From contig JAFKER010000015.1 of assembly GCA_017308595.1 (NCBI GenBank), forward strand, positions 124,001 to 188,000: 64,000 nt of DNA, in the 5' to 3' direction. The notes under the pieces were generated by a model. It saw only the letters and a program-made list of their open reading frames with translations, made no database searches and was not told where the DNA came from. This stretch comes from Afipia sp. Lineage in GTDB: Bacteria > Pseudomonadota > Alphaproteobacteria > Rhizobiales > Xanthobacteraceae. How positions within the stretch are numbered: the stretch's first letter is position 1; each line of letters opens with the position of its first letter. This document shows positions 48,932-57,912 of this stretch, piece by piece. The position numbers and the translations under genes were made by a program.

Positions 48932-49554
48932 ATGAGCATGGTTGCAAGAAAAAGACTGTTAGTGTTGGCGCGTCACGGACAGAGTGAGGGTAACCAACAG
49001 AACATCTTTACGGGCTGGCGGGATTTGCCCCTGACGGTTCAGGGCGAACGGGAAGCCCGAGAGGCCGGAGTAAGTCTTGCCGAAAAAGGTATTTTTTTGA
49101 CGCAGCATTCACTTCCACCCTGAGTCGTGCGAGCCGAAGCTGTGAACTGATGCTGGCCGAAATGGGCCTGGCCTCTGTACCGATCGTTTCAGACGCCGCG
49201 CTGAATGAGCGGGATTACGGTGCACTGACAGGGCTAAATAAAGATGAGGCACGACAAAAGTTTGGCCCGGAACAAGTTCATCTATGGCGGCGTTCATTTG
49301 CGGTTTCACCTTCTGGTGGGGAGAGCCTCCGCGACACTGTAGCTCGCGTGCTACCCTTCTACGTGGTGCACATTCTGCCAATTATTATGCAGAGTAATGC
49401 GGTGCTTATCGTGGCGCACGGCAATTCGCTGAGGGCGCTGCTCCTGGTCCTTGAGAAACTCTCCGCTGATGAAATAATGCAAGTGGAACTTAAGACAGGT
49501 GAGATGCGATGCTACGAACTGGGAAGTAACACACAGCAGGTTGACCCTCTCTAG
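48932..49554 (+). pseudogene. gpmA: 2,3-bisphosphoglycerate-dependent phosphoglycerate mutase, frameshifted
   Basis: Frame one (ATG 48932) has the active-site [19 protein letters not shown]. The match moves to the next frame after a run of seven T at 49092-49098: the sense continues [13 protein letters not shown], through LNERDYGALTGLNKDEARQ and VAHGNSLRALL, to the stop at 49554. One T too many explains it. Phosphoglycerate mutase is a frequent member of fluoride operons, probably because fluoride blocks enolase nearby in glycolysis. Either inactivated or a homopolymer sequencing error. Confidence 0.82.
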
Positions 49555-49690
49555 AACATCGGGAGCAAGACGCTGCTCGCGGCCAGGAAGATAGAACCAG
49601 GATAGCTTCTCGAAATACTCTGGATGCTCGAGAAAGAAGGTTATGTAAGCGAGCGCCATTTTCCGCAGATTGACGAGTACGGTTTGATCT
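49555..49690 (-). pseudogene. Possible C-terminal fragment of a TetR-type regulator
   Basis: The minus-strand frame reads LVNLRKMALAYITFFLEHPE, then YFEKLSWFYLPG, similar in style to the ligand-binding helices of TetR/AcrR proteins. No start or DNA-binding domain is seen. Tentative. Confidence 0.25.
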
Positions 49691-49903
49691 CGATCAAATG
49701 CTATACGAATCCGATCAAGGTCCTGTGCGTCCGACAGTAACGGATCGAGAATTCCATAACCCATCATTACGCGAATCTGGAATGCAGGCGCCAAATGATA
49801 CTGTACAACGTTGTAAGAAATATGCTCGTGAGGCTGAGCCCGACCGCACGTGCTAAATGCAAGTGTGCGACGTTCAACAGCGATCAAGGCTCAAGATGCA
49901 TGT

Positions 49904-50164
49904 CTAACGTTTCTTGCGCCCCTTCCGAAGCGTAGTGGGCGGCTTTTCGGTTGCTTTTGGAACGGCCAGAAGGTCGGCGACGGGTACGTCCAAGGCCCTT
50001 GCCAACCTCTCTAAAGTCTCTGCGGTCGGATTTTCGATCCCACGCTCGATTCGCCCAACGTATGACCTGTCTACACCAGCATCCACCGCCAGCGCTTCCT
50101 GCGACAGGCCGCGCCTAACCCGCAGTTTTCGGACATTCCAGGCCACGAGCGCTGTCGCTTTCAT
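49904..50164 (-). CDS. XRE/Cro-type helix-turn-helix regulator
   Basis: An 86-residue protein: helix-turn-helix at about residues 10-65 (LRVRRGLSQEALAVDAGVDRSYVGRIERG, NPTAETLERLARALDVP) and a basic tail. Divergent from the metallo-beta-lactamase gene with 72 bases between, so it may control both itself and that pair. Confidence 0.88.
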   Translation of the reverse strand: MKATALVAWNVRKLRVRRGLSQEALAVDAGVDRSYVGRIERGIENPTAETLERLARALDVPVADLLAVPKATEKPPTTLRKGRKKR

Positions 50165-50180
50165 AAGCGAAACAAACGAC

Positions 50181-50210
50181 TTGGCGGCTCATTAAAACAC
50201 GCACTATAAT
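50181..50210 (+). promoter_or_regulatory. Sigma70-type promoter of the MBL/nuclease pair
   Basis: TTGGCG, 18-base spacer, TATAAT. Just downstream, TGTCCC...GGGGCA (50210-50233) forms an imperfect inverted repeat that could be the XRE operator. Confidence 0.5.
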
Positions 50211-50236
50211 GTCCCTATTATATATTTGGGGCAGTT

Positions 50237-51484
50237 GTGCGCATTCGCATTCATCGTGGGACGAAGGAGATCGGCGGGACCTGTGTCGAGCTAGCGGCCG
50301 ACGGTGGCCGAATTCTACTGGACCTGGGATTGCCGCTGGACGGCGATGCGGACGAGGTCAGCGTCCATCCGTCGGTAGACGGACTTGCAGGCGGCGGGGA
50401 TTTGCTGGCTCTGGTTCTGTCCCACGGTCACGTCGATCACTGGGGACTGGCTCATCTCGCCGGACCTGAACTGCCGGTCGCCCTTGGCGCTGCAACGCAC
50501 CGCATTCTGAAGGCTGCAGCCCCGTTCGTGCCCAGGCCCTACGTGCCTGCGTCGCCGATCGAGTTCACAAGCGGTACGCCGTTGCGGTTTGGCCCGTTTC
50601 GGGTGACGCCACATCTGGTCGATCATTCCGCCTATGATGCTTATGCCCTTGAGGTGGAAGCTGACGGCCAACGCCTGTTCTATTCCGGCGATATCCGAGC
50701 CCACGGCCGCAAAGCCGCATTGTTTGAACGCCTTGTAGCGCATCCTCCACGATCCATCGATGTGATGCTGATGGAAGGATCGAGCTTCGGTCGCCTCAAC
50801 CCCGATCACGTCTTCCCAACCGAGACCGAAGTCGAGCAGCGTCTAGTCGATGTGTTTCAGGCAACGGACGGCTTGGCGCTGGTCGCAGCCTCGGCGCAAA
50901 ACATCGATCGCATGGTCAGCCTGTATCGGGCCTGTAAGCGCACCGGCAGAACGCTGATCATCGATCTCTATGCCGCCGAGATTCTTCGCGCGACGGAGAA
51001 CGCCAGTATCCCTCAATCGGACTGGCCACATATTGCGGTGTACGTCCCGCAGTATCAGCGCATCCGAATCAAGCGCAGCAGCCGCTTCGACCTGATCGAT
51101 CCTCACAAGACTAACCGAGTTTTCGTGGAGCGACTTGAGGACCTGGCGCCTCGGGCGGCGATGCTCTTTCGACCAGCAATGCTGCGCGATCTCGATCATG
51201 CCGGCTGTCTGTCCGGCGCACGCGCCATCTGGTCGCAATGGGATGGCTATCTCAAACAGGAGCGCGGCCTCACCCTCCTCGCCGAACTTGAGACACGGGG
51301 TATCCCACTGGACCACGCCCATACCTCCGGCCACGCCAGCATTCCCGATCTGAAGCGATTGGCCGAGGCCATCCAGCCCAAAGTGCTGGTGCCGATCCAT
51401 ACCTATGAGCCGGAGCAGTTTCCGGCGCATTTCCAGGCCGTCAGTCTCAAGAACGACGGCGAATGGTGGGACGTCGCAACATGA
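50237..51484 (+). CDS. RNase J/CPSF-like metallo-beta-lactamase-fold hydrolase
   Basis: A 415-residue MBL protein from GTG 50237. Metal site HGHVDH at residues 63-68; then PHLVDHSAYDAY, YSGDIRAHGRK (Asp ligand) and a C-terminal TSGHASIPDL, the beta-CASP type motif seen in RNase J and related nucleases. It lacks an obvious beta-CASP insert of full length but has a long middle region (about 190-330). Overlaps the next gene by four bases. Nuclease activity on RNA or DNA is likely from the fold, not shown. Confidence 0.75.
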   Translation: MRIRIHRGTKEIGGTCVELAADGGRILLDLGLPLDGDADEVSVHPSVDGLAGGGDLLALVLSHGHVDHWGLAHLAGPELPVALGAATHRILKAAAPFVPRPYVPASPIEFTSGTPLRFGPFRVTPHLVDHSAYDAYALEVEADGQRLFYSGDIRAHGRKAALFERLVAHPPRSIDVMLMEGSSFGRLNPDHVFPTETEVEQRLVDVFQATDGLALVAASAQNIDRMVSLYRACKRTGRTLIIDLYAAEILRATENASIPQSDWPHIAVYVPQYQRIRIKRSSRFDLIDPHKTNRVFVERLEDLAPRAAMLFRPAMLRDLDHAGCLSGARAIWSQWDGYLKQERGLTLLAELETRGIPLDHAHTSGHASIPDLKRLAEAIQPKVLVPIHTYEPEQFPAHFQAVSLKNDGEWWDVAT

Positions 51485-52464
51485 CCATTCAGCAGACGCC
51501 CTCAAGCTACGGTGTGAGTAAGGCCTTCCTCGATGCGCTCGATAATCTCGCTCAGAAGCCATCGTGGTGGCGCGACGTTTTGCTACGGGACGACGTGTTC
51601 ATTGCGGTGCGCGCAAACTCGCTCAATGTCTATCACCGGGGTGCCTCGATCTTCCGAATCGACGATGGCGGAGACGGCCGACTTATTCCCTGGACCCATA
51701 CTAAATACCTGATCCGTCAGCAGCAGGTGCTGGCTCAGCTTCATCACGATGGACACTTTCAACCATCCGATATCGGTTGGTCGCAATACGCTGGCCCATC
51801 GACACTCTCCGACATGATCCGCTCGGCCACCGATCTTGCTGGAGCTGAAAAGAGCGGATTGCATCCGCTGATCGTCGGCAGTTCAAAAGTGATCGACGTC
51901 GAACTGTCGCTGCTGCGGGCAAACTCTTCCATAGACGAAAGTCTGGCAGACACTGATGCCCATTCAGCGGGCGCCCCGCCGATTGATCGGTCTCAGGACC
52001 GGCTGGATGTCGTGACAGTCGAGAACCGTGGCGGCAAGCCATTCATCGTTTTCCATGAAGCGAAGCATTTCAGCAATGCGGCCTTAAGAGCCAAGGGCGA
52101 ACCTGCCGTTCTGGCTCAGATCGTGCGTTACCAGACAACGCTTAGGCAGCATGATGCAACACTCCGACAGCGCTACGTCGCTGTCTGTCAGGCCCTGGTC
52201 CGTCTCCACACCATGCGAACTGCGGCCCGCGCTGCCTTTCCCGCAAGCCGACCGCTACTCGAACCCGATCCCCTAATCGCCGCCGTCGCCTCAGGTCAGG
52301 TCCAGGCCGAGATTGACGCTGATCCCCGGCTGATTGTGTTCGGTTTCGATGGCGATCAGCGCGATGGGCGCTGGGAACGGGACGCCAAACGGTTACGAGA
52401 CTATCAGCCAGCCCTCAAAATCAGAGCGATCGGAAACACCCGCTCAGCGCGTGACTTCTTCTAA
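51481..52464 (+). CDS. Putative PD-(D/E)XK-type nuclease, coupled to MBL gene
   Basis: A 327-residue protein with no close family known to me. A nuclease-like pattern is visible: Asp176 (RLDVVTVEN), then Glu193-Ala-Lys195 (FHEAKH), then Gln213...Tyr217 (QIVRY), the QxxxY motif of RecB-like PD-(D/E)XK enzymes. N-terminal domain (about 1-130) has VFIAVRANSLNVYHRG. Its ATG overlaps the MBL stop, so the two are co-translated. Assignment is by motif spacing and needs structure support. Confidence 0.5.
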   Translation: MTIQQTPSSYGVSKAFLDALDNLAQKPSWWRDVLLRDDVFIAVRANSLNVYHRGASIFRIDDGGDGRLIPWTHTKYLIRQQQVLAQLHHDGHFQPSDIGWSQYAGPSTLSDMIRSATDLAGAEKSGLHPLIVGSSKVIDVELSLLRANSSIDESLADTDAHSAGAPPIDRSQDRLDVVTVENRGGKPFIVFHEAKHFSNAALRAKGEPAVLAQIVRYQTTLRQHDATLRQRYVAVCQALVRLHTMRTAARAAFPASRPLLEPDPLIAAVASGQVQAEIDADPRLIVFGFDGDQRDGRWERDAKRLRDYQPALKIRAIGNTRSARDFF

Positions 52465-52599
52465 TGTCGCGACACCCGGGTTCCAAAATGCGGCTTTCGG
52501 GAGACACTCGGCCTTTCTTTGCAAAACACCGCAATTCCTCGGGGCCTCATTTGAATCTAGGGAGCACGGGCTGTCCGTGCCTTTAATCTGGGATTCTGC

Positions 52600-53328
52600 A
52601 TGAAGGTTATTGCCTATTACCGCGTCCGACCGAACGAGCCCGCGCACTCTGATATTGCACTGCAAGAACAACGTGAAGCCGTCAAAACTTGGATCGAAGG
52701 CCATCAGGCGGCTGTCCAGACCGAATACGTCGAGCCTGAAACTGACGGCTTCTCGCGCCCGCAATTGCGGCAAGCCATGGAGGACTGCAAACAGGCCGGC
52801 GCCACGCTGCTGATCGCGCGTACAGAAGCTATCGGCAGCGGTGCAGAGTTTTCTCCGCGGATTTCGAGTATTCCGGTGGCCTTCGCGCCGGAGCCATCGC
52901 GCGAGCGCGGCTATGTCAGCGTCACGCCAGAAAAAGCGCCGCCGGACCTCACCCTGTATTTTCCGGACTTCCGCAGCCTGAAGACCATGCCGGTCTATCT
53001 GTGCAATGGCACGGATGCGGCCATTCGCACCATCACGGTCAGGACGATCGGCCTGACTTCGAGGTTCACAACGCCAAATCCGACCATCGCTGACGAATCT
53101 GGCTCCGCATCCGAACAGCCTTTGTCAACGACGCCAACCGCATTCTCGATCGATCGACTGGAGGCTCGCAGTGCTACTGTGATCGATCGTTACGATCCAA
53201 CGTTCGATAACGATTTCGTCACTGCTTTCGAGATCACGTTCCTTGACCAGCAGGAACAGACGCAGCGGCTGACAGCATTCCTCAATGCCGCTCCTCTGTC
53301 GTCGGCGTACATCGCCCTGAAGACATAG
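52600..53328 (+). CDS. Serine-recombinase-like protein without catalytic residues, fused to a new domain
   Basis: A 242-residue protein. Residues 1 to about 80 follow the resolvase N-domain (VIAYYRVR..., LQEQREAVKTWI, RPQLRQAMEDCKQAGATLLIAR), but the catalytic Ser is Arg10 and the usual KLDRL is RTEAI (74-78). The following 160 residues, Thr/Pro-rich, have no recognised domain. No recombinase activity is expected. Encoded after the MBL/nuclease pair (135-base gap) on the same strand. Confidence 0.6.
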   Translation: MKVIAYYRVRPNEPAHSDIALQEQREAVKTWIEGHQAAVQTEYVEPETDGFSRPQLRQAMEDCKQAGATLLIARTEAIGSGAEFSPRISSIPVAFAPEPSRERGYVSVTPEKAPPDLTLYFPDFRSLKTMPVYLCNGTDAAIRTITVRTIGLTSRFTTPNPTIADESGSASEQPLSTTPTAFSIDRLEARSATVIDRYDPTFDNDFVTAFEITFLDQQEQTQRLTAFLNAAPLSSAYIALKT

Positions 53329-53436
53329 CCGCTCGCCCGACGACGTCTCGACGCACGCCTTTCAACGGCGGCGGCGAACGATGCCCCATGCCCATCACCT
53401 GATCGTTTCGAAACTCCCAAAGAGGAAGAGCTACCC

Positions 53437-53826
53437 ATGACAATATCGTTTTCAAAATCGAACCTTATGACCGGCATCGCCTTTGCAGTCTTATTTGGAG
53501 GCGTCATCGTTACGCTGCGGCTAGCGACAGGCGGATATGGGGGCCCCGCCAGCATTCCCGAATGCAACAGCAACACCACTCGCGACATGCTGCAGGATGC
53601 CTTCAAGAATTCTCCCCAAGCAGCTCTGGGACTAAAACTGCTCAAGGTCGGCGATATGGTGGTCGTCGGGAAAGACTTGCTCGACGAAAACGAAAAAGTT
53701 CGCCATCGGGTTTGCGTCGCCGACGTCTTCACGAACCTCGGGCGGAAGCCAGTGTACTTCAACATGTCCTGGGCCGACGCCCAAAAATCCCAAGTTTATC
53801 TTGAAGCACCGATGTTGCCGTTCTGA
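53437..53826 (+). CDS. Hypothetical membrane-anchored protein
   Basis: A 129-residue protein with one N-terminal helix (MTGIAFAVLFGGVIVTLRL) and an extracytoplasmic part containing two Cys (PECNSN and HRVCVAD) that could pair. GAGGAAGAG precedes the ATG. No family recognised. Confidence 0.55.
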   Translation: MTISFSKSNLMTGIAFAVLFGGVIVTLRLATGGYGGPASIPECNSNTTRDMLQDAFKNSPQAALGLKLLKVGDMVVVGKDLLDENEKVRHRVCVADVFTNLGRKPVYFNMSWADAQKSQVYLEAPMLPF

Positions 53827-53951
53827 CCACAATCAGGAGGGCTCACAACCTGAGCGACCATGTTGGATGATTGTTTTGGCCGAGTGATCCTCATGGTCGC
53901 CTAGCCCACGTGATCAACGGGTCCAATTTCCGACAAACCCATTCCAGCTTG

Positions 53952-55454
53952 CTACCATCGACGCATGGGTTTACCGCGCGGGCGCAAAGGATTGTCACCT
54001 TTCGCAACAGGCCAAGGCTGCCGCGAAAGCGCCCGCCCGATCCGCGCCTCCTTTCCGCCTGTGCCCGTCACCACAGGATTGGTCATCGGACCATCGGCGA
54101 TCCAAGCCAAATACTGCGTCAAGGCGTCTACCTGATCGTTATGCTTGCTGAACGGGAACCGCATCAGTTCGCCTTCGAACTCGACCGTCCAGGGTTGATT
54201 CTTTTTGATCAAGACCCGGTGTTGCGCGAACACGTGCAGTTGGCTCTCAAGTCGCTCTTCCTTGCCGCGTCCACCGGTTGGGCGCAGCTCGGCATGATAA
54301 CCACGCTCGGACAGCATGCTGTAAAGGCCGCTTCCTGAGCTGGCGTCCTCGATCAGGATTTTTTCCGGCTTGTAGGCCGTAATCAATTCGAGAGCGGCAT
54401 CGCGCATCTGAACGGGGTCGAGACGTGAGCGCAGCACGTCGATGACATAGTGACGCCGGGTATCGCGGGCGATCACGAGGCACACCGTGTAGCTGTTGTC
54501 AGATCCGGTTTTGACGGCCGTATCCCAGCTCAGGGTGATCCGTCGCGCATCCGGCGGCAGATCGCTGAAGTGCAAAATCTGGTCGGGCCGGATCAGTTCA
54601 CCGAACGCCGCGGACGGATTTTGTTGATACTGCGCGGCGAATATCGGCGCGCCGACCTCTTCCCGCTTCCGCCGGATGATCGGTTCCGGCCACTGGCTTG
54701 CGAGCAGCGGCTCACCAACCGTTCGATCCCAGCATGATTTGCCAAAGGTGTAGGAGGCCGCTTCCTCGGCCACCAGGGGCAGACAGACGTGCTTCCAGCC
54801 GCCCTTCTGCAGCAGATTGCCGGACAGATCGTCTTCGTGCATACGTTGGCCAACCACGATCATGGCGCCTTTGATCTGATCGTCGAGACGCGACGCGATC
54901 ATGGTGTCGAAGTTTTCGTTGACGTTCGCCCGTTCTTTTTCTGATTTGACATGATGCGCCGAGATCGGATCGTCGATGATGATGACGTCGAAGCCGCGGC
55001 CGGTAATGCCCGTCTCAAACGAGGCGGCGTAGCGGCCGCCGCCCTCGGTCGTCACGAAGTCCATGGCCTTGCGGCCATTGTCGCGCAGATGCAGACCCGG
55101 AAAGACGCGCCGGTAAAAATCCGAACTGACAAGCTGCAACGTTTTCGACGCCAAGTCAGACGCCAGCGCCTGGCTATGGGAGATCACGGCGATCCGCAGC
55201 TTCGGATCTCGCCCCAGAAGCCATGCGACAAACACGATCGAGGTCAGAACCGATTTCAGGTGACGCGGCGGCAGGTTGATGATGAGACGGGTCTGCCGCC
55301 CCTCGACAATGCCGGTCAGTTCGCTAACCAAGTATTCCAGATAAGGCGCTACTTCGAGCCCCCAGCGATTATCGACGACAGGAAAAGCGCCTTCCAGAAA
55401 CGCCAGGAGATCGTTCTTCAGAACGGCACGGTAAAGCTGAAGGTCGGAGGACAT
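53952..55454 (-). CDS. Phage terminase large subunit
   Basis: A 500-residue packaging motor protein: Walker A-like NLPPRHLKSVL (about residues 60-70), Walker B FDVIIIDDPI, then an RNase H-like nuclease with SWDTAVKTG, EDASSGSGL and HNDQVDALTQY. Length fits gp17-type terminases. Downstream of DUF5681 and a methylase; no portal, capsid or tail genes are in the window, so this is a prophage remnant or satellite. Confidence 0.88.
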   Translation of the reverse strand: MSSDLQLYRAVLKNDLLAFLEGAFPVVDNRWGLEVAPYLEYLVSELTGIVEGRQTRLIINLPPRHLKSVLTSIVFVAWLLGRDPKLRIAVISHSQALASDLASKTLQLVSSDFYRRVFPGLHLRDNGRKAMDFVTTEGGGRYAASFETGITGRGFDVIIIDDPISAHHVKSEKERANVNENFDTMIASRLDDQIKGAMIVVGQRMHEDDLSGNLLQKGGWKHVCLPLVAEEAASYTFGKSCWDRTVGEPLLASQWPEPIIRRKREEVGAPIFAAQYQQNPSAAFGELIRPDQILHFSDLPPDARRITLSWDTAVKTGSDNSYTVCLVIARDTRRHYVIDVLRSRLDPVQMRDAALELITAYKPEKILIEDASSGSGLYSMLSERGYHAELRPTGGRGKEERLESQLHVFAQHRVLIKKNQPWTVEFEGELMRFPFSKHNDQVDALTQYLAWIADGPMTNPVVTGTGGKEARIGRALSRQPWPVAKGDNPLRPRGKPMRRW

Positions 55455-55513
55455 ACTAATGAGACTCTGCCAACAAACCCGGCCGGTGCCGACAGGCGAC
55501 CGGCCGAGATGAA

Positions 55514-55903
55514 TTAGATCTTTGGTTCTTGTTCGGTGATCCGCCGGGCGAGGAAGCGTTCGAGAATCGCCTGATCATCGGATGTCAGGCTCGGCACCTG
55601 CTCCGCTGCCACCTCCGGTTCGAACAGCTTGCCGACCAGGGTCAAGACAACGTTGGCAGCTCGTGCATCACCCTTCAGCGCCTTAGCCACCAGTGCCTTC
55701 AGCATGGCGCGTTGCTTGGAGACCTTGAGGCTGCGCTCGCCCTCCCGAATCCGGATGCGCTCCGAAAGTTCGCTGCGCAGGTCGGTCTTGAGATTGACGC
55801 TCCCCTTGGGGCGGCCGTTCGGGTTGCCGGACTGCCCCGGCTGGAACCGGGTCTTGGCCGGCGGCTTGCGGTAGCCGACGCTGTCATCCTCCTGCTCAGA
55901 CAT
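55514..55903 (-). CDS. DUF5681 protein (terminase-associated)
   Basis: A 129-residue protein with the signature TRFQPGQSGNPNGRPKGS at its N-terminus. DUF5681 proteins usually lie just before terminase large subunits and may serve as small terminase or DNA-binding partners. Start overlaps the methyltransferase gene end. Confidence 0.8.
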   Translation of the reverse strand: MSEQEDDSVGYRKPPAKTRFQPGQSGNPNGRPKGSVNLKTDLRSELSERIRIREGERSLKVSKQRAMLKALVAKALKGDARAANVVLTLVGKLFEPEVAAEQVPSLTSDDQAILERFLARRITEQEPKI

Positions 55904-57356
55904 CCCCGGCCTCCGTCACGCTAGCCTCTGTCACGTTGGTGGACGCGATTGGCAGGTCTGCGGCGATCAAGGCGCCAGTGACGGCCGCGCCGGCAGGCAG
56001 CTCGGCGACAGCCACGTCCGTCGTTGTCACCGGCGACACGACGCGTTCAGCGATCGCATCAAAAGTCTCGCCGGTGGCGGCATGAACCGCATTCTTGCCG
56101 GTTCGCTTTTGCCAGCGCCGAATGGCGCCATCGACATAGACTGGATCAAGCTCGACGCCGATACAGACGCGGCCGGTTTCTTCGGCCGCAATCAACGTCG
56201 ACCCCGAGCCCAGGAAGGCGTCGAGCACGAGATCACCGCGACGGGTGACGTCACGCAATGCATCGGCAATCATCGCTACCGGCTTCACCGTCGGATGAAT
56301 GCCAAGAAGGTCCATGCGGTCCTTGCCGAACGCGTTGACGCCGCGGTACTGCCAGACGTTCGAGCGGGTGCGGCCGCCAGCGCCAAGACCGAAATTGTTC
56401 TGGTGCGGCCCCTCGCCGTGCTTGAACACGAAAATCAGTTCGTGCTGGCTGCGATAGAACGATCCCATGCCCGCGTTGGATTTGACCCAGACACAAAGAT
56501 TCTTTTGTTCGAGGCCGTTTTGCGCCGCCGCCTCGCACAACTCGCCGCCATGGCGCCAGTCCATGCAGAGGTAAAGAATCGCGCCGTCGGCAAGAACCGG
56601 CTTGATCGCAGTCACCGTCGCGCTCAGGAACGCCACAAACTGGTCACGCGACATCTCGCCGGTGCCCATGGCAAATTCGCGATGGCGCGTTTTGCCCAAA
56701 CCGGACACAAAGCCGTCGATCGGCACGTTATAGGGCGGATCGGTGAACACGCAGGCGACGGTCTTGCCGGCTGCAAGATCACAAATGAAGGAAGCATCGC
56801 GGGCGTCCCCGCAACCGACTTTGTGGCCGCCGAGCTGGAACACGTCGCCGAGCCGCGCGACAGCCGGCCCGGCCATCGGCTCGATATCATCGAGCATTTC
56901 CTCTTCGACGGTATTGGCGGTCGGCGTATCGATCGACAACACCATGTCGATCTCGACCGCCTCAAAGCCGCTGAGATCGAGATCGAAGCCGACGGTAATC
57001 AGGTATTCGAATTCGCCGCGCAGCTTGGCGTTATCCCAGACGGCGTCCTGGGCGACGCGATTCAAGGCCAACCGCAGCGCACGAACCTCCGCCTCAGAGC
57101 GGTTTTCCAACTGGACCACGGCGATCTCGTCGTGACCGAGTTCGACAAGCGCGTCGAACACGGCATGACCATCGATCAGCGTGCCGGTTGTTGCGTCCAG
57201 CGGAAGCGGCACGACTTGCCCAAACTGCTGCAGAATGGCCTTCAGCTTGCGACGCTGCGCGCTGCTATGCTGGCGCGCAGCATGGGGAGACGGCTTGATA
57301 GCCGTCGCGGAGAGATAAACAATCTCAAGGGCGTTTTTCACCGTCAGGATTCCCAT
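55896..57356 (-). CDS. ParB-domain DNA methyltransferase
   Basis: A 486-residue protein. Residues about 15-110 form a ParB/Srx-like domain (IKPSPHAARQH, LIDGHAVFDALVELG). Next a beta-class N6-adenine or N4-cytosine methyltransferase: catalytic FTDPPYN, target part GTGEMSRDQF, and the AdoMet loop FLGSGSTLIAAE. It has no restriction partner, so it is an orphan phage-type methylase. Overlaps the second ParB-like gene upstream and DUF5681 downstream. Confidence 0.88.
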   Translation of the reverse strand: MGILTVKNALEIVYLSATAIKPSPHAARQHSSAQRRKLKAILQQFGQVVPLPLDATTGTLIDGHAVFDALVELGHDEIAVVQLENRSEAEVRALRLALNRVAQDAVWDNAKLRGEFEYLITVGFDLDLSGFEAVEIDMVLSIDTPTANTVEEEMLDDIEPMAGPAVARLGDVFQLGGHKVGCGDARDASFICDLAAGKTVACVFTDPPYNVPIDGFVSGLGKTRHREFAMGTGEMSRDQFVAFLSATVTAIKPVLADGAILYLCMDWRHGGELCEAAAQNGLEQKNLCVWVKSNAGMGSFYRSQHELIFVFKHGEGPHQNNFGLGAGGRTRSNVWQYRGVNAFGKDRMDLLGIHPTVKPVAMIADALRDVTRRGDLVLDAFLGSGSTLIAAEETGRVCIGVELDPVYVDGAIRRWQKRTGKNAVHAATGETFDAIAERVVSPVTTTDVAVAELPAGAAVTGALIAADLPIASTNVTEASVTEAGDV

Positions 57357-57820
57357 GCTTCAGGGGGAGCCGTCGCGTCAGCCAGGATTTCCTCGGCATG
57401 GTTCTCGGCATTGGGCAGAAAAGATTCAAAAAGTTCAATCAAGCCCGCGATATATGAATGAATTGGATAGCCAGCATCGAGCAAGCACTCGAAGTCAGCG
57501 ACCAGTTTGTCGGTATAAATATTCAGGTTAGGAAGCACGCGAAGAGCGCGACGCAGCGTGCGAAGCTCCTTTTCAGACGCGCCACCGACCAACACGACCT
57601 TAACTTTGTCGATGCTGTTGTTGTACAGCGCGCAGTACGTGTCCGCACCATCCACGACGATAGCGTTTTCATCGATCAGCACCGGCCGCGCATTGAAGCC
57701 GTCAGCAGCGACCGCACTGGCCTGCTGCAAACGTTCCTGATGGCTTTCAACATGAAGGGGATAAAGGGGAAGTTTGACCGCCGCGAGGGGCAGAAACATA
57801 ACCTCAAAAGTTTTGGACAT
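57344..57820 (-). CDS. ParB-like domain protein
   Basis: A 158-residue protein with a ParB/Srx-type N-terminal region: LPLYPLHVESHQERLQQASA, then RPVLIDENAIVVDGADTYCA, with the catalytic-pocket VDG replacing the usual I/VDG-H-R. It overlaps the ParB-methyltransferase by 13 bases. The pair looks like two diverged ParB-N modules. Role unknown, perhaps accessory to methylation. Confidence 0.6.
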   Translation of the reverse strand: MSKTFEVMFLPLAAVKLPLYPLHVESHQERLQQASAVAADGFNARPVLIDENAIVVDGADTYCALYNNSIDKVKVVLVGGASEKELRTLRRALRVLPNLNIYTDKLVADFECLLDAGYPIHSYIAGLIELFESFLPNAENHAEEILADATAPPEAWES

Positions 57821-57912
57821 TCGAATACCTCATCAAGCCGGGAAATCGGCAAGGATGATGTATGTGGCAAGTATCGGCTTCGCAAGCCAATACATGGCTA
57901 TATACTTGTATA

